The notes beneath the pieces were generated by a model. It was not told the DNA's origin and ran no database searches. It saw only the letters and a list, made by a program, of their open reading frames with translations. Shown here in pieces: positions 47,601-56,986 of a stretch of 64,000 nt of DNA. Each line of letters opens with the position of its first letter. The first letter of the stretch is position 1. Position numbers and translations under genes: made by a program. Origin of the DNA: Micropruina sp. (GTDB lineage: Bacteria > Actinomycetota > Actinomycetes > Propionibacteriales > Propionibacteriaceae); assembly GCA_016711105.1 (NCBI GenBank), contig JADJTO010000003.1, positions 310,001-374,000 on the forward strand, read 5' to 3'.

Positions 47601-48386
47601 TGTGCAGGGCTACCCGGCCCTGGTCGACCAGGTGTCGACGGTCGGGGTGCGCGCGTTTCCCGATCCGGCCGGTGCCCGGCGGGCGCACGTCCGCGGGCTG
47701 CGCCGACTGATCGCTCTGACCACACCGGACGCCACCACCTGGGTGATTTCACGCCTCTCCAACCCGGTCAAGTTCGCCCTGGCGACGAGCCCGTATCCGA
47801 GCGTCCCCGACCTGCTCGCCGACGCCCGCCTGACGGCGATCGGGGACCTGCTGGCGTCGACGGGGGACCCGGTCGGGGTGCGGGACGAGGCTCGTTTCAG
47901 CTCCGTTCGAGATCGGGTGCGGGAGGGGCAGCGGACCGCATGCTCGCGGTCGTAGGCGTCGCTGGTGAGGTGTTGGCCCGCCGGGCCACGCTGGCGCCGC
48001 TGTTGGCCCGGGTGCGGGGGCAGGCAGCAGAGGACATCACCGACCAGCTGGCGAACCTGGTCTATCCGGGTTTCCTGGCCGCGACCGAGGAACCACACTT
48101 CAGCCGCCTGCCCGTCTATCTGCGGGCCATCGAGGTGCGGCTGGGGGTGCTGGTCGACAACCCGGCCCGGGACGTCCCGAACGCGCGCCTGATCCTGGAA
48201 CTTGAGCGCGAGTATGCGGAGGTCTGCGCTCGCTTCCCGGCCGGTGGCCTGCCGATCGACGTGGCCGGGATCGGATGGATGCTGGAGGAACTACGAGTCG
48301 GCCTGTTCGCCCAAAGTCTGGGCACGCCACGACCGGTCTCGGCGAAACGGATCCGCACCGCCATCGGGCAGCTCCAGCTGCCGTGA
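44689..48386 (+). CDS. hrpA: ATP-dependent RNA helicase HrpA, one frameshift
   Basis: HrpA is a DEAH-box RNA helicase that frees collided ribosomes. The protein starts at GTG 44689 with Walker A GETGSGKT near residue 32, the DEAH motif IIDEAHERS near residue 124, SATIDTERF and QRSGRCGR later, then the HA2, OB and DUF3418 domains. The frame breaks at about 47930: one extra G in GAGGGGCAGC restores GAADRMLAVV and joins the C-terminal part that ends at 48386, giving about 1,232 residues, in the normal range. Without correction the protein would end at 47955. Confidence 0.93.
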
Positions 48387-48428
48387 ATCCCGGACCCCCA
48401 TGGGCCACGGCGCTACAGTGGCCCGGTG

Positions 48429-49318
48429 ATGGATCCCCGGTTGTTGTACACCTTCAATCCTGAGGCCTGGGCCGCGGTGCAGGGCCAACGCCCGGTCATG
48501 CTGCATTTGCTCGACGGCTACGTCGACGCCGCTGCGGTGACCCACAACCTGTCCGCCTACATCCTCGAGCAGTGCGAGCACGAGCCGTTGGCTGAGTTCG
48601 ACCTCGACCAGCTGCACGACTACCGCAGTCGCCGCCCGCAGATGGTCTTCGACACCAACACCTGGACGGCGCTGAACGAGTTCTCGCTGGTGCTGCACAA
48701 GGTGACGGACGCTCAGGGCAAGGACTTCCTCTTGCTCAAGGGCCCCGAGCCCGACACCCAGTGGCGACGGATGGCCGCCGCCGTGCTGGGCATCGCCGAA
48801 CGCCTCCAGTCACCGCTGCTGATCACCGCAACCGGGGTGCCGATGGCGGTGCCGCACAGCCGGCCAACCTTGGTCACCTCCCACTCCACCGACCCGTCGA
48901 AGGCGCAGGGCAACCCGATCTGGATCGATCGGATCCAGATCCCGGGGAGTTTCTCGGCGATGTTGGAGTATCGGGCCGGTCAGGCAGGACTGACCGGCGT
49001 CGGGTTCGTCGCGCACGTGCCGCACTATCTGGCCCAGACCACCTTCGGGCAAGCCACCGCCGCCGTTCTTCGTCGGATCAACGCCGTGGCCGAGCTGGAC
49101 ATCCCGGTTGACGACTTGGAGGAGGTCGCGGCCTCGAACTTGGCCTCAATCCAGGCGGAGATGCTCGACGACTCGACTTCCCGGGAGTCGTCTCCACCTT
49201 GGAGGCGCAGTACGACCAACTCGCCGAATCCGGTGCCGCGGTGCCCAGCGCCGAGGAGATCGGGGCTGCGGTGGAGCAGTTCCTGGCCGAGCAGGGCGAC
49301 TCCGACTCGGAGCGCTGA
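48429..49318 (+). CDS. PAC2 family protein, one frameshift
   Basis: This protein of about 296 residues has the PAC2 pattern: VMLHLLDGYVDAAAVTHNLSAY at the N-terminus, DFLLLKGPEPDTQWRRM and GVPMAVPHSRP, then GFVAHVPHYLAQTTF. Archaeal and eukaryotic PAC2 proteins help assemble proteasomes; the role of actinobacterial members is unsettled, and whether this organism has a proteasome is not visible here. The frame breaks near 49172; one base restores DFPGVVSTLEAQYDQLAESG and a stop at 49318. tesB starts two bases later. Confidence 0.85.
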
Positions 49319-49320
49319 GC

Positions 49321-50196
49321 GTGCCGCAGACAGTCGGGGAGTTGGTCGCGCTGCTCAACTTGGAGCAGATCGACGTGGACCTGTTCCGGGCCACTCCGGC
49401 CAGCACCAGCCTGCAGCGCGTCTTCGGTGGCCAGGTGCTCGCTCAGGCCTTGGCCGCGGCGTACCGGACGGTGCAGGGGGATCGGGCCGCCCATTCGTTG
49501 AGCGCCTACTTCTTGCGCCCCGGAGCCACCACCAGCCCGTTGCTCTACCAGGTAGAGACGACCAGGGACGGGCGAAGCTTCTCCTCTCGCCGGGTGGTCG
49601 CCCGACAGGGCGGACGTCCGATCTTCTCCATGAGCAGTTCGTTCCACATTGTCGAGCCGGGCCTCGACCACAGCGACCCCCTTCCGGACGGCGTTCCGGT
49701 CCCCGACGCCTGCCCCCTGCTGTCGGAGGTCCTGGGAGCCCGCTCGGCCCGAGCCTCGGCCGCCTGGGAGGCCGAATGGGGTGCCCTGGAGGTGCGGTAC
49801 GCCGGGGATGCGGGCGCGCCGGGCGCTGCGGCCATGCGGGTCTGGGTGCGGGCCGAGGGTCGGCTGCCGGACGATCCGATCACCCACCAACTCGTGATCG
49901 CCTACCTCTCCGACCTGACCCTGCTCGGCGTCAGCACCGTCCCGCATCCGGTCGTGTTCGGCTCACCGAGCCTCCAAGCAGCCTCCATCAACCACTCCAT
50001 GTGGTTCCACCGCCCCACCCGGGCCGACCAGTGGTTGCTCTACGACCAGGTCTCGCCGTCAGCGTCAGGCGCCCTGGGGTTCTCTTTCGGACGCCTGTTC
50101 TCCCAGACCGCCTTGGTGGGTTCCTGCGCCCAGGAAGGTTTGATCCGGATGGTCGACGAGGTGGGGGAGAACGCAACAACGGGCCGGTTCCGTTAG
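49321..50196 (+). CDS. tesB: Acyl-CoA thioesterase II
   Basis: TesB hydrolyses medium- and long-chain acyl-CoA. The 291-residue protein is a double hotdog: QRVFGGQVLAQALAAAYRTV and HSLSAYFLRPG in the first domain, then DLTLLGVSTVPHP, INHSMWFHRP and LLYDQVSPSASGALGFSFGRLFSQ in the second. GTG 49321 lies two bases after the PAC2 stop. The final TAG is made of two bases of a TTA target duplication and the first base of the MITE that follows, so the insertion ends exactly at the gene. Confidence 0.94.
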   Translation: MPQTVGELVALLNLEQIDVDLFRATPASTSLQRVFGGQVLAQALAAAYRTVQGDRAAHSLSAYFLRPGATTSPLLYQVETTRDGRSFSSRRVVARQGGRPIFSMSSSFHIVEPGLDHSDPLPDGVPVPDACPLLSEVLGARSARASAAWEAEWGALEVRYAGDAGAPGAAAMRVWVRAEGRLPDDPITHQLVIAYLSDLTLLGVSTVPHPVVFGSPSLQAASINHSMWFHRPTRADQWLLYDQVSPSASGALGFSFGRLFSQTALVGSCAQEGLIRMVDEVGENATTGRFR

Positions 50197-50355
50197 GAAG
50201 TGCTGATTGATGCTGTTCCGAGCGAGGACGTGCTGGACGGGATGAGCTGCGACCCCCAGATCGTGGGGTCGTATCGGGCATCCGTTCCTCGATCTGGGGG
50301 TTGCAGGTCGCCCGTCCAGTGCGCCGCAGCCGGGACATGATTAATCAGCGCTTCC
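50196..50355. mobile_element. 160-bp foldback MITE with TTA target-site duplication
   Basis: The element begins GGAAGTGCTGATTGAT and ends in the near-exact inverted copy ATTAATCAGCGCTTCC (two mismatches in 16). TTA occurs on both sides (50193-50195 and 50356-50358). Inside, CTGGACGGG pairs with CCCGTCCAG and GCGACCCCCAGATCG with CGATCTGGGGGTTGC, so the whole element folds back on itself. No protein is encoded. The TNA-type duplication suggests mobilisation by an IS5-superfamily (IS1031-like) transposase. It might also act as the tesB terminator. Confidence 0.8.
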
Positions 50356-50386
50356 TTAGGACCCGACCCGTTCGGTTGTGCCGTTG

Positions 50387-51339
50387 CTAGGCGGCGACGT
50401 CGGAGTTGGTGCGCAACTTCAGGATCGCCTGCCGTTCGATCTGGCGGACCCGTTCGGCGGTGATGCCCCAGACCGCGGCGATGTCGGCGAGCTTCGCCTG
50501 GCGACCGTCGAGCAGCCCGTAGCGGCGCCGCACCACGTCCTGGGAGCGATCATCCAGGGTGCCCAACATGGCATCCAGGCGAGCCCGATCCTCGGCGTCC
50601 AAGACCATCTCGTCCGGGCCGGGGAGACGTCTCGGGCGAGCAGGTCACCCAGGGCGGTGTCGCCGTCCTCCTCGACCGGGGCGTCCAGGCTGATGTGGTC
50701 GCGGGACAGCCGAATCAAGGGGATCACCTGGTCTTCGGTCAGGCCCAGTTCGTCGGCGATCTCCACCAACTCGGGTTCGCGCCCCAGCCGCCGCTCCAGC
50801 GTGCGCCGGACAGCAGACACCTGGTTGACCTGTTCGGCAACATGGACGGGCAGCCGCACGATCCGTCCTTGCTGGGCGATGCCGCGTGAGATCGACTGCC
50901 GAACCCACCAGGTGGCGTAGGTGGAGAACTTGAAACCCTTGTGATAGTCGAACTTCTCCACCGCCCGGATCAGACCGGTGTTGCCTTCTTGGACGAGATC
51001 CAGCAGGGGCATCTGGGAGCGGCCGTACTTGCGAGCCACGGAGACGACCAGGCGGAGGTTGGCGGTGATGAAGTGCTGCAACGCCTCATCGCCGACCCGC
51101 GCGAGTTCCTGCAACTCGTCCTCGGTGACCTCGTTCGGCGCGGACCCGCGCTCCTCCGGGCTCACGGTGCGGTTGAGCAACGCTTTGGCGTACAGCCCAG
51201 CCTCGATCCGCTTAGCCAGAATCACCTCCTGCTCGGCGGTGAGCAGGGCGGTCTTGGCGATTCCGTCCAAGTACAGACCTACGGCGTCCTTGCCATCGAT
51301 GCCGTCGGTGCTGCGGATCCGGTGTGCTGTGGAGATCAT
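50387..51339 (-). CDS. sigB: RNA polymerase sigma factor, group 2 (SigB/HrdD type), one frameshift
   Basis: This is a primary-like sigma factor with region 1.2 (DAVGLYLDGIAKTALLTAEQE), region 2 ([48 protein letters not shown]), region 3 and region 4 (LADIAAVWGITAERVRQIERQ). The frame breaks near 50612; one missing C, from CCGGCCCGG, restores SPAPDEMVLDAEDRARLDAML. ATG 51339 fits the family start. It lacks the acidic N-terminal extension of the principal sigma factor encoded at 53.7 kb, so it is probably the stationary-phase or stress paralogue, like SigB of mycobacteria and corynebacteria. Confidence 0.92.
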
Positions 51340-51472
51340 CGGTTTCCCTTTCGCTATGCACAGCAATACAACGCGAGATGGAGACCGTTTGGTTCCGGAA
51401 ACGGCCCCGAAACTACCCTGATGGGAGCCCTGGTCGGCAATCCAAGACCACAGTCGTAGTGGACCCCAGACT

Positions 51473-53600
51473 TCAGGTGCTTTCGTCGGGTCTGGCCACT
51501 TGGGAAATCATCCAAGCCACCTCGAAGGCGGCATCTCGCCAGGCGTCGTAGCGTCCAGAAGCGCCGCCGTGACCCGCCACGAGTTCCGTCTTGAGCAGGA
51601 TCGGCCGTTCCGGATCCGCGGGCACGATCCGGCGGAGTTTCGCCACCCACTTCGCGGGTTCGGTGACCTCGACCCGGGTGTCATTGAGGCTGGTGGTGAC
51701 CAGAATCGAGGGATACTTCTGTGGCACAACGTTTTCGTAGGGAGAGTACGACTTCAGATAGGCATACACCACGGGATCCTCCAGGGGGTTGCCCCACTCG
51801 TCCCATTCCGAGACGGTCAAGGGGAGTTCCGGTTTGAGGATCGTGGTCAGGGCGTCCACAAAGGGAACAGCCGCATGCACTGCGCGGAAGGCGTCCGGGG
51901 CCAGGTTGATCGCGGCCCCGATCAGCAGCCCGCCGGCGCTACCGCCCTCGGCAACCAGGAGGTCCGGCGAGGTGTAGCCGGCATCGGCCAGGAACCGGGC
52001 GCAGGCGATGAAGTCGGTGAAGGTGTTGCGCTTGTTGGCCAGTCGGCCACCCTCGTACCACGAGCGGCCCAGTTCCCCGCCGCCGCGAACATGGGCGATC
52101 GCGTAGACGAAGCCTCGGTCGAGCAAGCTCAACCGGACGATCGACATCCGCAACCCGACCGGAAGCTCGTAGGCGCCATAGCCGTAGAGAAGGCAGGGGG
52201 CGGTTCCGTCGAGTGCGAGCCCCGCCCGATGAACGATGGACAACGGGATGCGGGTGCCATCCGGCGCCACCACCCACTCGCGGCGCTGCACATAGTCGGC
52301 TGCCCGGTAGGGACCATGCTCGGGATGATCCAGGACGGGGGTCTGCTTGAGCAGTCGACGTTCGCCGGTGTCTAGCCGGTACTCCTCGATCCGGCGGGGC
52401 GTGACCAAGGACTCGAAGGCGTAACGGATCCGGTCGGTGTCGTAGTCCTCGCTGGAGCTGACCACGACCTCACGGAGAGCTTCGTCGAAGGCCAGGTCGA
52501 CGCCCGGAAGCAGGTCGCCCGACGACGTCCGAGGCTGCACGTGGACGGCCGAGAGCCCCTCGCGGCGCAGTGACCAGACCAGAGCGCGGGCGTAGGCGGA
52601 CACGCCGTGCAGCCGGACCCCAGGCTCGCCCGGCCAAAGGGTGACCCAGTCCGCCGAACTGGTGGAGGTCAGCGGGGCTTGGGCAAGCGCGAAGTCAGTC
52701 GCCTCCCGGTTGTGGACGACGAACAGCCGGTCCTGAGCCAACTCGATGGAGTACTCCAGACCCTCCTCACGGGCGGAGACCGTCCGCGGTGAGCCGGTCG
52801 GGTCGCTGACCGGCAGGATCCGGTACTCCGAGGTGGTCCGGCTGCCCAGGGCGATCATCGCCCAGGCACGATCACGGGACTCCTCGACCCCCAGCCAGAA
52901 GCGGTCGTCCTGCTCGTGGTGGACCAACGCCGCGCTCGCCCCCCCGCCGAGTTCGTGCCGCCACCTGATACGGCCGCCAAGCGTGGTCGACCGCGACGTA
53001 CCAATAGTGGGCATCTCCTACCCAGCACCCGCCCTCGCCGACGTCATCGATCTGATCCGGCAGGTCGGTCCCGGTGCGGAGGTCGCGGAAGTGCAGGGAG
53101 TACCGCTCGTCACCGGAGACGTCCAGTGAGTAGGCCAGGACCTGCCCGTTCGGGGAGATGTCGGCGGTGCCGAGGGCGAAGAACTCACGTCCCGCAGCCA
53201 GCGCATTCTCGTCCAACAACACCTCCTCAACCCCCCGCAGCGACAGCGGTTCGGGGATCTCGTCACGTGATGCTGCCGGCGCTCGGCAATGAATGGCGTA
53301 GTCCAGGCCCTCTTCGGTACGGGCGTAGTACCAGTACGCGGCCCCGTCGTTGTGCGTCTGGTAGTCCGGCACGGAGAGGTCGGTCTCCTGAGTCCGCGCC
53401 TTGATGTCGGCGAAGATCTCCGCGCGTAGCTGCTCCAGCGGCGCCGTCAGTTCCCGGCAATACTCGTTCTCCGCGGTCAGCACCTCGAGCAACTCCGGAT
53501 CGTTCTTGTCGCTCATCCAGGCGTAGTCGTCCACCACCTCGTCGCCGTGATGGGAGCGGATGTGCGGGCGTCGCGGAGCGATCGGAGGGACTACTGACAC
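51473..53600 (-). CDS. ptrB: Oligopeptidase B (prolyl oligopeptidase family S9), one frameshift
   Basis: Oligopeptidase B cleaves short peptides after basic residues in the cytoplasm. The protein, about 708 residues from GTG 53600, opens with PPIAPRRPHIRSHHGDEVVDDYAWM, has the beta-propeller, and ends in an alpha/beta hydrolase domain with the catalytic Ser in AEGGSAGGL, Asp in TSLNDTRVEV and His in AGHGGASGRYD. The frame breaks near 52965; shifting after RPYQ joins WRHELGGGASAAL. It lies between the two sigma factor genes, a layout also seen in other actinobacteria. Confidence 0.93.
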
Positions 53601-53727
53601 GGCGCTCAGCCTAACCTCGACCGGGGTTTGGGTCTTCGCCGAATGCGTGCAACAATGATCCCGGCGACAGCCATTGACAATTGCCGGTTGTTGTGCGCCC
53701 AAAATCACACAATCCGAGAGGTTGCCT

Positions 53728-55164
53728 GTGTCCCCACGCTCCCAAGCCCGCGCCACAACGAGCCTTCCTGAGACGACCGACGAATCGGTCCCGGCCGTCA
53801 CCGTGACGCACACGCGGACCCGCCGGGCCGTCACTGGCGAGGCCCAGCCAGCCCCAGCGAAGACTCCCGTTCGTCGCGCCCCCAGGGCCCAGTCCGCCGC
53901 AGCAGCGGCCAAGGCGGCAGCTCTGGCTGCGGTCGCTCCCCAAGCTCCTGAGGTCGACCCGGACGACGCGTCCGCCGAGGACCTGGACGTGCTCGTCGTT
54001 GACCTCGCGCTGGATGAGGTCACCGTCGAGGAGGTGCTCATTCCGGGAAGTGTGGAAGTCAAGTTCGAGCGAGAAGGTAATGATCTCGTGCTCACCGTGG
54101 GTGGGAACAAGCGGTCTCTCGATGAGGTGGACGATTCCAGCTTCGAAGAGGCCAAGGAAGCGGTCGTAGTCAAGGAGCTGGTCGAGGACGGCGGCTTCAC
54201 TGTCAGCGATGCCGATGATGCCGACGAACCCGAACAGCAGGTCATGGTGGCCGGTGCCACCGCGGACCCGGTCAAGGACTACCTCAAGCAGATCGGCAAG
54301 GTCGCCCTGCTGAACGCCGAGCAGGAGGTCACGCTGGCCAAGCGGATCGAGGCCGGCCTGTTCGCCGACGAAACAGCGCACTCCGGTGCCACCGTCGCGG
54401 ACGCGGACAAGCTGGACTTCGAGTGGATCGCCGAGGACGGCCGTCGCGCCAAGAACCACCTGCTGGAGGCCAACCTTCGTCTGGTGGTCTCCCTGGCCAA
54501 GCGCTACACCGGGCGGGGCATGGCGTTCCTGGACCTGATCCAGGAGGGAAACCTGGGGCTGATCCGCGCTGTGGAGAAGTTCGACTACACCAAGGGTTAC
54601 AAGTTCTCCACCTACGCGACCTGGTGGATCAAGCAGGCGATCACCCGGGCGATGGCCGATCAGGCGCGCACCATCCGGATCCCGGTCCACATGGTCGAGG
54701 TGATCAACAAGCTCGCCCGCGTGCAGCGGCAGATGTTGCAGGATCTCGGACGGGAACCCACGCCCGAAGAGCTTGCCAAGGAACTCGACATGACGCCCGA
54801 AAAGGTGGTCGAGGTGCAGAAGTACGGCCGCGAGCCGATTTCTCTGCACACGCCACTGGGCGAGGACGGCGACTCCGAGTTCGGCGACCTGATCGAGGAC
54901 TCCGAGGCGGTCGTCCCAGCTGAGGCGGTCAACTTCACGCTGCTGCAGGAGCAACTGCACGACGTGCTGGCCACCCTGTCAGAGCGTGAGGCGGGGGTTG
55001 TCTCGATGCGTTTCGGCCTGACCGACGGTCAACCCAAGACCCTCGATGAGATCGGCAAGGTCTATGGCGTGACCCGCGAGCGGATCCGCCAGATCGAGTC
55101 CAAGACGATGAGCAAGCTCCGGCACCCGTCCCGCTCGCAGGTGTTGAGGGACTACCTCGACTGA
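53728..55164 (+). CDS. sigA: Principal RNA polymerase sigma factor (RpoD/HrdB/SigA)
   Basis: This 478-residue primary sigma factor has an Ala/Glu/Val-rich acidic N-terminal extension (to about residue 175), region 1.2 ([21 protein letters not shown]), region 2 with [21 protein letters not shown] and [17 protein letters not shown], region 3 and region 4.2 with [24 protein letters not shown] split at its turn. It directs transcription of housekeeping genes. The start is uncertain: GTG 53728 is taken, with TTG 53722 in frame just upstream. Its position before the parE topoisomerase matches hrdB of Streptomyces. Confidence 0.95.
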   Translation: MSPRSQARATTSLPETTDESVPAVTVTHTRTRRAVTGEAQPAPAKTPVRRAPRAQSAAAAAKAAALAAVAPQAPEVDPDDASAEDLDVLVVDLALDEVTVEEVLIPGSVEVKFEREGNDLVLTVGGNKRSLDEVDDSSFEEAKEAVVVKELVEDGGFTVSDADDADEPEQQVMVAGATADPVKDYLKQIGKVALLNAEQEVTLAKRIEAGLFADETAHSGATVADADKLDFEWIAEDGRRAKNHLLEANLRLVVSLAKRYTGRGMAFLDLIQEGNLGLIRAVEKFDYTKGYKFSTYATWWIKQAITRAMADQARTIRIPVHMVEVINKLARVQRQMLQDLGREPTPEELAKELDMTPEKVVEVQKYGREPISLHTPLGEDGDSEFGDLIEDSEAVVPAEAVNFTLLQEQLHDVLATLSEREAGVVSMRFGLTDGQPKTLDEIGKVYGVTRERIRQIESKTMSKLRHPSRSQVLRDYLD

Positions 55165-55190
55165 CCCTGCCCCGGATGTGATCTACGTCC

Positions 55191-55224
55191 CGCAGCCCTT
55201 GGCCCGTCCGGGCCAAGGGCTGCG
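55191..55224. terminator. Strong terminator after sigA
   Basis: CGCAGCCCTTGGCCC is followed after four bases (GTCC) by its exact complement, a perfect 15-base stem 26 bases after the sigA stop codon. It ends the sigA transcript; no T-run is needed in this GC-rich context. Confidence 0.85.
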
Positions 55225-55262
55225 GCATTGTCGGGCATTAACCCAACGTTAGGCTTGCCCCC

Positions 55263-55961
55263 ATGATCGAGAGCCAGAGCCACGACAGATTCAATGATGC
55301 GGTCGCGGCCCATCTGCCGATAGCGATGGAAGCCCAAGACGCGTTGGCCGCTGTGGCCGACCTAGGGGCGGCCTACACCGCCGATATCGAACAGGCGCGG
55401 CTGGTGATCGCCGGGATCCCGCTGTGGGTCACCCTCTTGGGCACCGTGGCCAAGGAGTCGAATACGTGGCTCTGGGCCTGGGCAAACCCGGGATTCCGTC
55501 CGGATCTGGCGGCGATCGCACCGACGGCGGGGCTTCGCGCGGTGGGGGAGTCCTGGCAGCTCTGGGAGCTGGCTTCGGAGGGCTTCTCCCTGGCAGGCAT
55601 TGCCGACACCGGTCTCGGTGCTGGTTCGAGCGTTGCGTTGGTGGCTGCGCCGCTGGTCGGTGCCACGGCGATGTACGCGGCGGACTACGGCGCTGGGGTG
55701 GCCTACTTCGGGATCCGCCGCGAGTCGGTGCCCCGACCGGCCACGTCCCCTGCGCAGCTTGAACGCTTTCTCCGCCGCGCTGCTGACGTGTTCCCCGGTC
55801 ACGCTCGGGCACAGATCTTGACCTATGCCCAAGTGCATGACCTTCGCGTCCTGGGTCAAGGGTCTGCGCTGCAGATCCACTTCCCCTCAGGCCAGTCGGT
55901 GACCGTGGACGTGGATGGGGCCGGTCGGGCCACCGCGTTCAGGCCGGCCGGGCAGCCCTAG
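55263..55961 (+). CDS. DUF6882-type hypothetical protein
   Basis: This 232-residue protein has the features of an actinobacterial family of unknown function: NTWLWAWANPGFRPDL in the middle, WELASEGFSLAG after it and a small, strand-rich C-terminal domain (ALQIHFPSGQSVTVDVDGAGRATAF). I recall this as DUF6882; no function is known. It starts at ATG 55263 and its stop overlaps the converging ferredoxin-like gene by four bases. Confidence 0.7.
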   Translation: MIESQSHDRFNDAVAAHLPIAMEAQDALAAVADLGAAYTADIEQARLVIAGIPLWVTLLGTVAKESNTWLWAWANPGFRPDLAAIAPTAGLRAVGESWQLWELASEGFSLAGIADTGLGAGSSVALVAAPLVGATAMYAADYGAGVAYFGIRRESVPRPATSPAQLERFLRRAADVFPGHARAQILTYAQVHDLRVLGQGSALQIHFPSGQSVTVDVDGAGRATAFRPAGQP

Positions 55962-56212
55962 GACTGTTCGGCAGCCACCCTCGCCGAGTCCTGGTGGTCG
56001 TGGATCTGCAAGGCCCCCGAGGGGCAGCGGCCCACGACGGTGCGCAGTTCGGACGCCAGCTCCGAGGTCTCGGCTCGTGACGGATTGATCCAAGGCCGGG
56101 CGCTGACGTCGAAGACCAAGGGCATGCCCTTCATGCATTCTTCGGAGTGCTGGCAGATGGCGCCGTCGAAACTGACGTCGACGAGGGGTCCGGTGTAGTT
56201 CCTACTGGTCAT
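55958..56212 (-). CDS. Divergent 4Fe-4S mono-cluster protein (YjdI type)
   Basis: This 84-residue protein has the pattern CxHxxxC in ICQHSEECMKGMP and a CPSGAL motif in VVGRCPSGALQI, matching YjdI-like iron-sulfur proteins (PF06902). The mature function is unknown; electron transfer is assumed from the cluster. ATG 56212 lies six bases after the GNAT gene on the same strand. In E. coli yjdI and yjdJ, an iron-sulfur protein and a GNAT protein, are also adjacent, so the pair is conserved across phyla. Confidence 0.85.
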   Translation of the reverse strand: MTSRNYTGPLVDVSFDGAICQHSEECMKGMPLVFDVSARPWINPSRAETSELASELRTVVGRCPSGALQIHDHQDSARVAAEQS

Positions 56213-56218
56213 GGAGGT

Positions 56219-56525
56219 CAGTCTTCCGGGCTCGTCGCCCTGGCGCTATAGACCAGTGGGCGATAGTCGGCGTGACGGTGGATCCATCGTTTGAAGAAGG
56301 GCACAGCAGGACCACTCTCCTGGTGCCCTCGGCCCTGACCTCGTCCAGCGCAAAGCGGACGATCGCCGAGCCGACCCCTTGCCCCTCGAAGGACGGGTCG
56401 ACCTCGGTGTGGGTGAACGTGATCAGGCCGGTGGTCAGCCGATACTCGGCGAATCCGGCCAGCGTGCCCCCAACGTGGGCCTCGTAGCGGGCGAGTTCAG
56501 GATTGTGCACGATCTTGATGCTCAC
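56219..56525 (-). CDS. GNAT-type acetyltransferase (YjdJ type), one frameshift
   Basis: This protein of about 102 residues is a short GNAT domain with YEAHVGGTLAGFAEYRL, ITFTHTEVDPSFEGQGVGSAIVRFAL and the acetyl-CoA loop EGQGVG. GTG 56525 is the likely start. As written the frame drifts off after VVLLCP near 56298; one base restores FFKRWIHRHADYRPLV and a stop at 56221-56219. The family ending CPFVxxWIxRHxDYxxLV is diagnostic of the YjdJ group. It is followed by the iron-sulfur protein gene. Confidence 0.85.
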
Positions 56526-56575
56526 GGTGCGTGTTTCCTCGTCGGTGAAGGGCGGTGGAAGGCCGGAGGATGACA

Positions 56576-56603
56576 CAGGGCCCCGGATCAATCCGAGGCC
56601 CTG
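56576..56603. terminator. Terminator hairpin between the GNAT gene and DUF7455 gene
   Basis: CAGGGCCCCGGAT and ATCCGAGGCCCTG form a 13-base stem with one mismatch and a two-base loop. It lies 14 bases after the DUF7455 stop on the reverse strand and would prevent read-through into the GNAT gene. Confidence 0.7.
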
Positions 56604-56617
56604 CGTCGTGGATGTGG

Positions 56618-56815
56618 TTAGGCGGTGTGGATCCGGTCGGTCTCGTCGTGGATCTGCAGCGCAACCTGCTTCAACCGATCCGAGTGGGCCCGCCCGTGAT
56701 GGGCGCAGAAGAGCAACTCGCCGCCTGAGGGCAGGGTGACGCGAAGGTAGGCCCGGGCTCCGCAACGGTCGCAGCGGTCAGCTGCGGTCAAAGCATCAAT
56801 CATGGTGGTACTCAT
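56618..56815 (-). CDS. DUF7455-type small zinc-binding protein
   Basis: This 65-residue protein has two likely metal-binding pairs, CDRCGARAY near residue 15 and LLFCAHHGRAH near residue 36, and reads like the small actinobacterial family DUF7455 found between the principal sigma factor and the topoisomerase B gene. No function is known. It is divergent from parE with a 171-base gap between the start codons. Confidence 0.8.
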   Translation of the reverse strand: MSTTMIDALTAADRCDRCGARAYLRVTLPSGGELLFCAHHGRAHSDRLKQVALQIHDETDRIHTA

Positions 56816-56986
56816 CGTCGTCTCGTCCTCCTCGTTCGGCTTGCGTCTGCCCTATCAACCGCGGACCCTGGTCGGTTTGTTCCCCGTTCCGCTGGAGCGA
56901 GACTACAAGACGATTCAAGCCTACCCCCGGAGGCCGACACGTCGGAGTTGCTCAGAAGTGTCGGGCGGGAACGATAGCCTCGAACG

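Noticed and set aside
53611..54960. A 449-residue reverse frame antisense to the principal sigma factor
   Set aside because: It looks rich in leucine and valine but has no motif; sigA on the other strand is certain.
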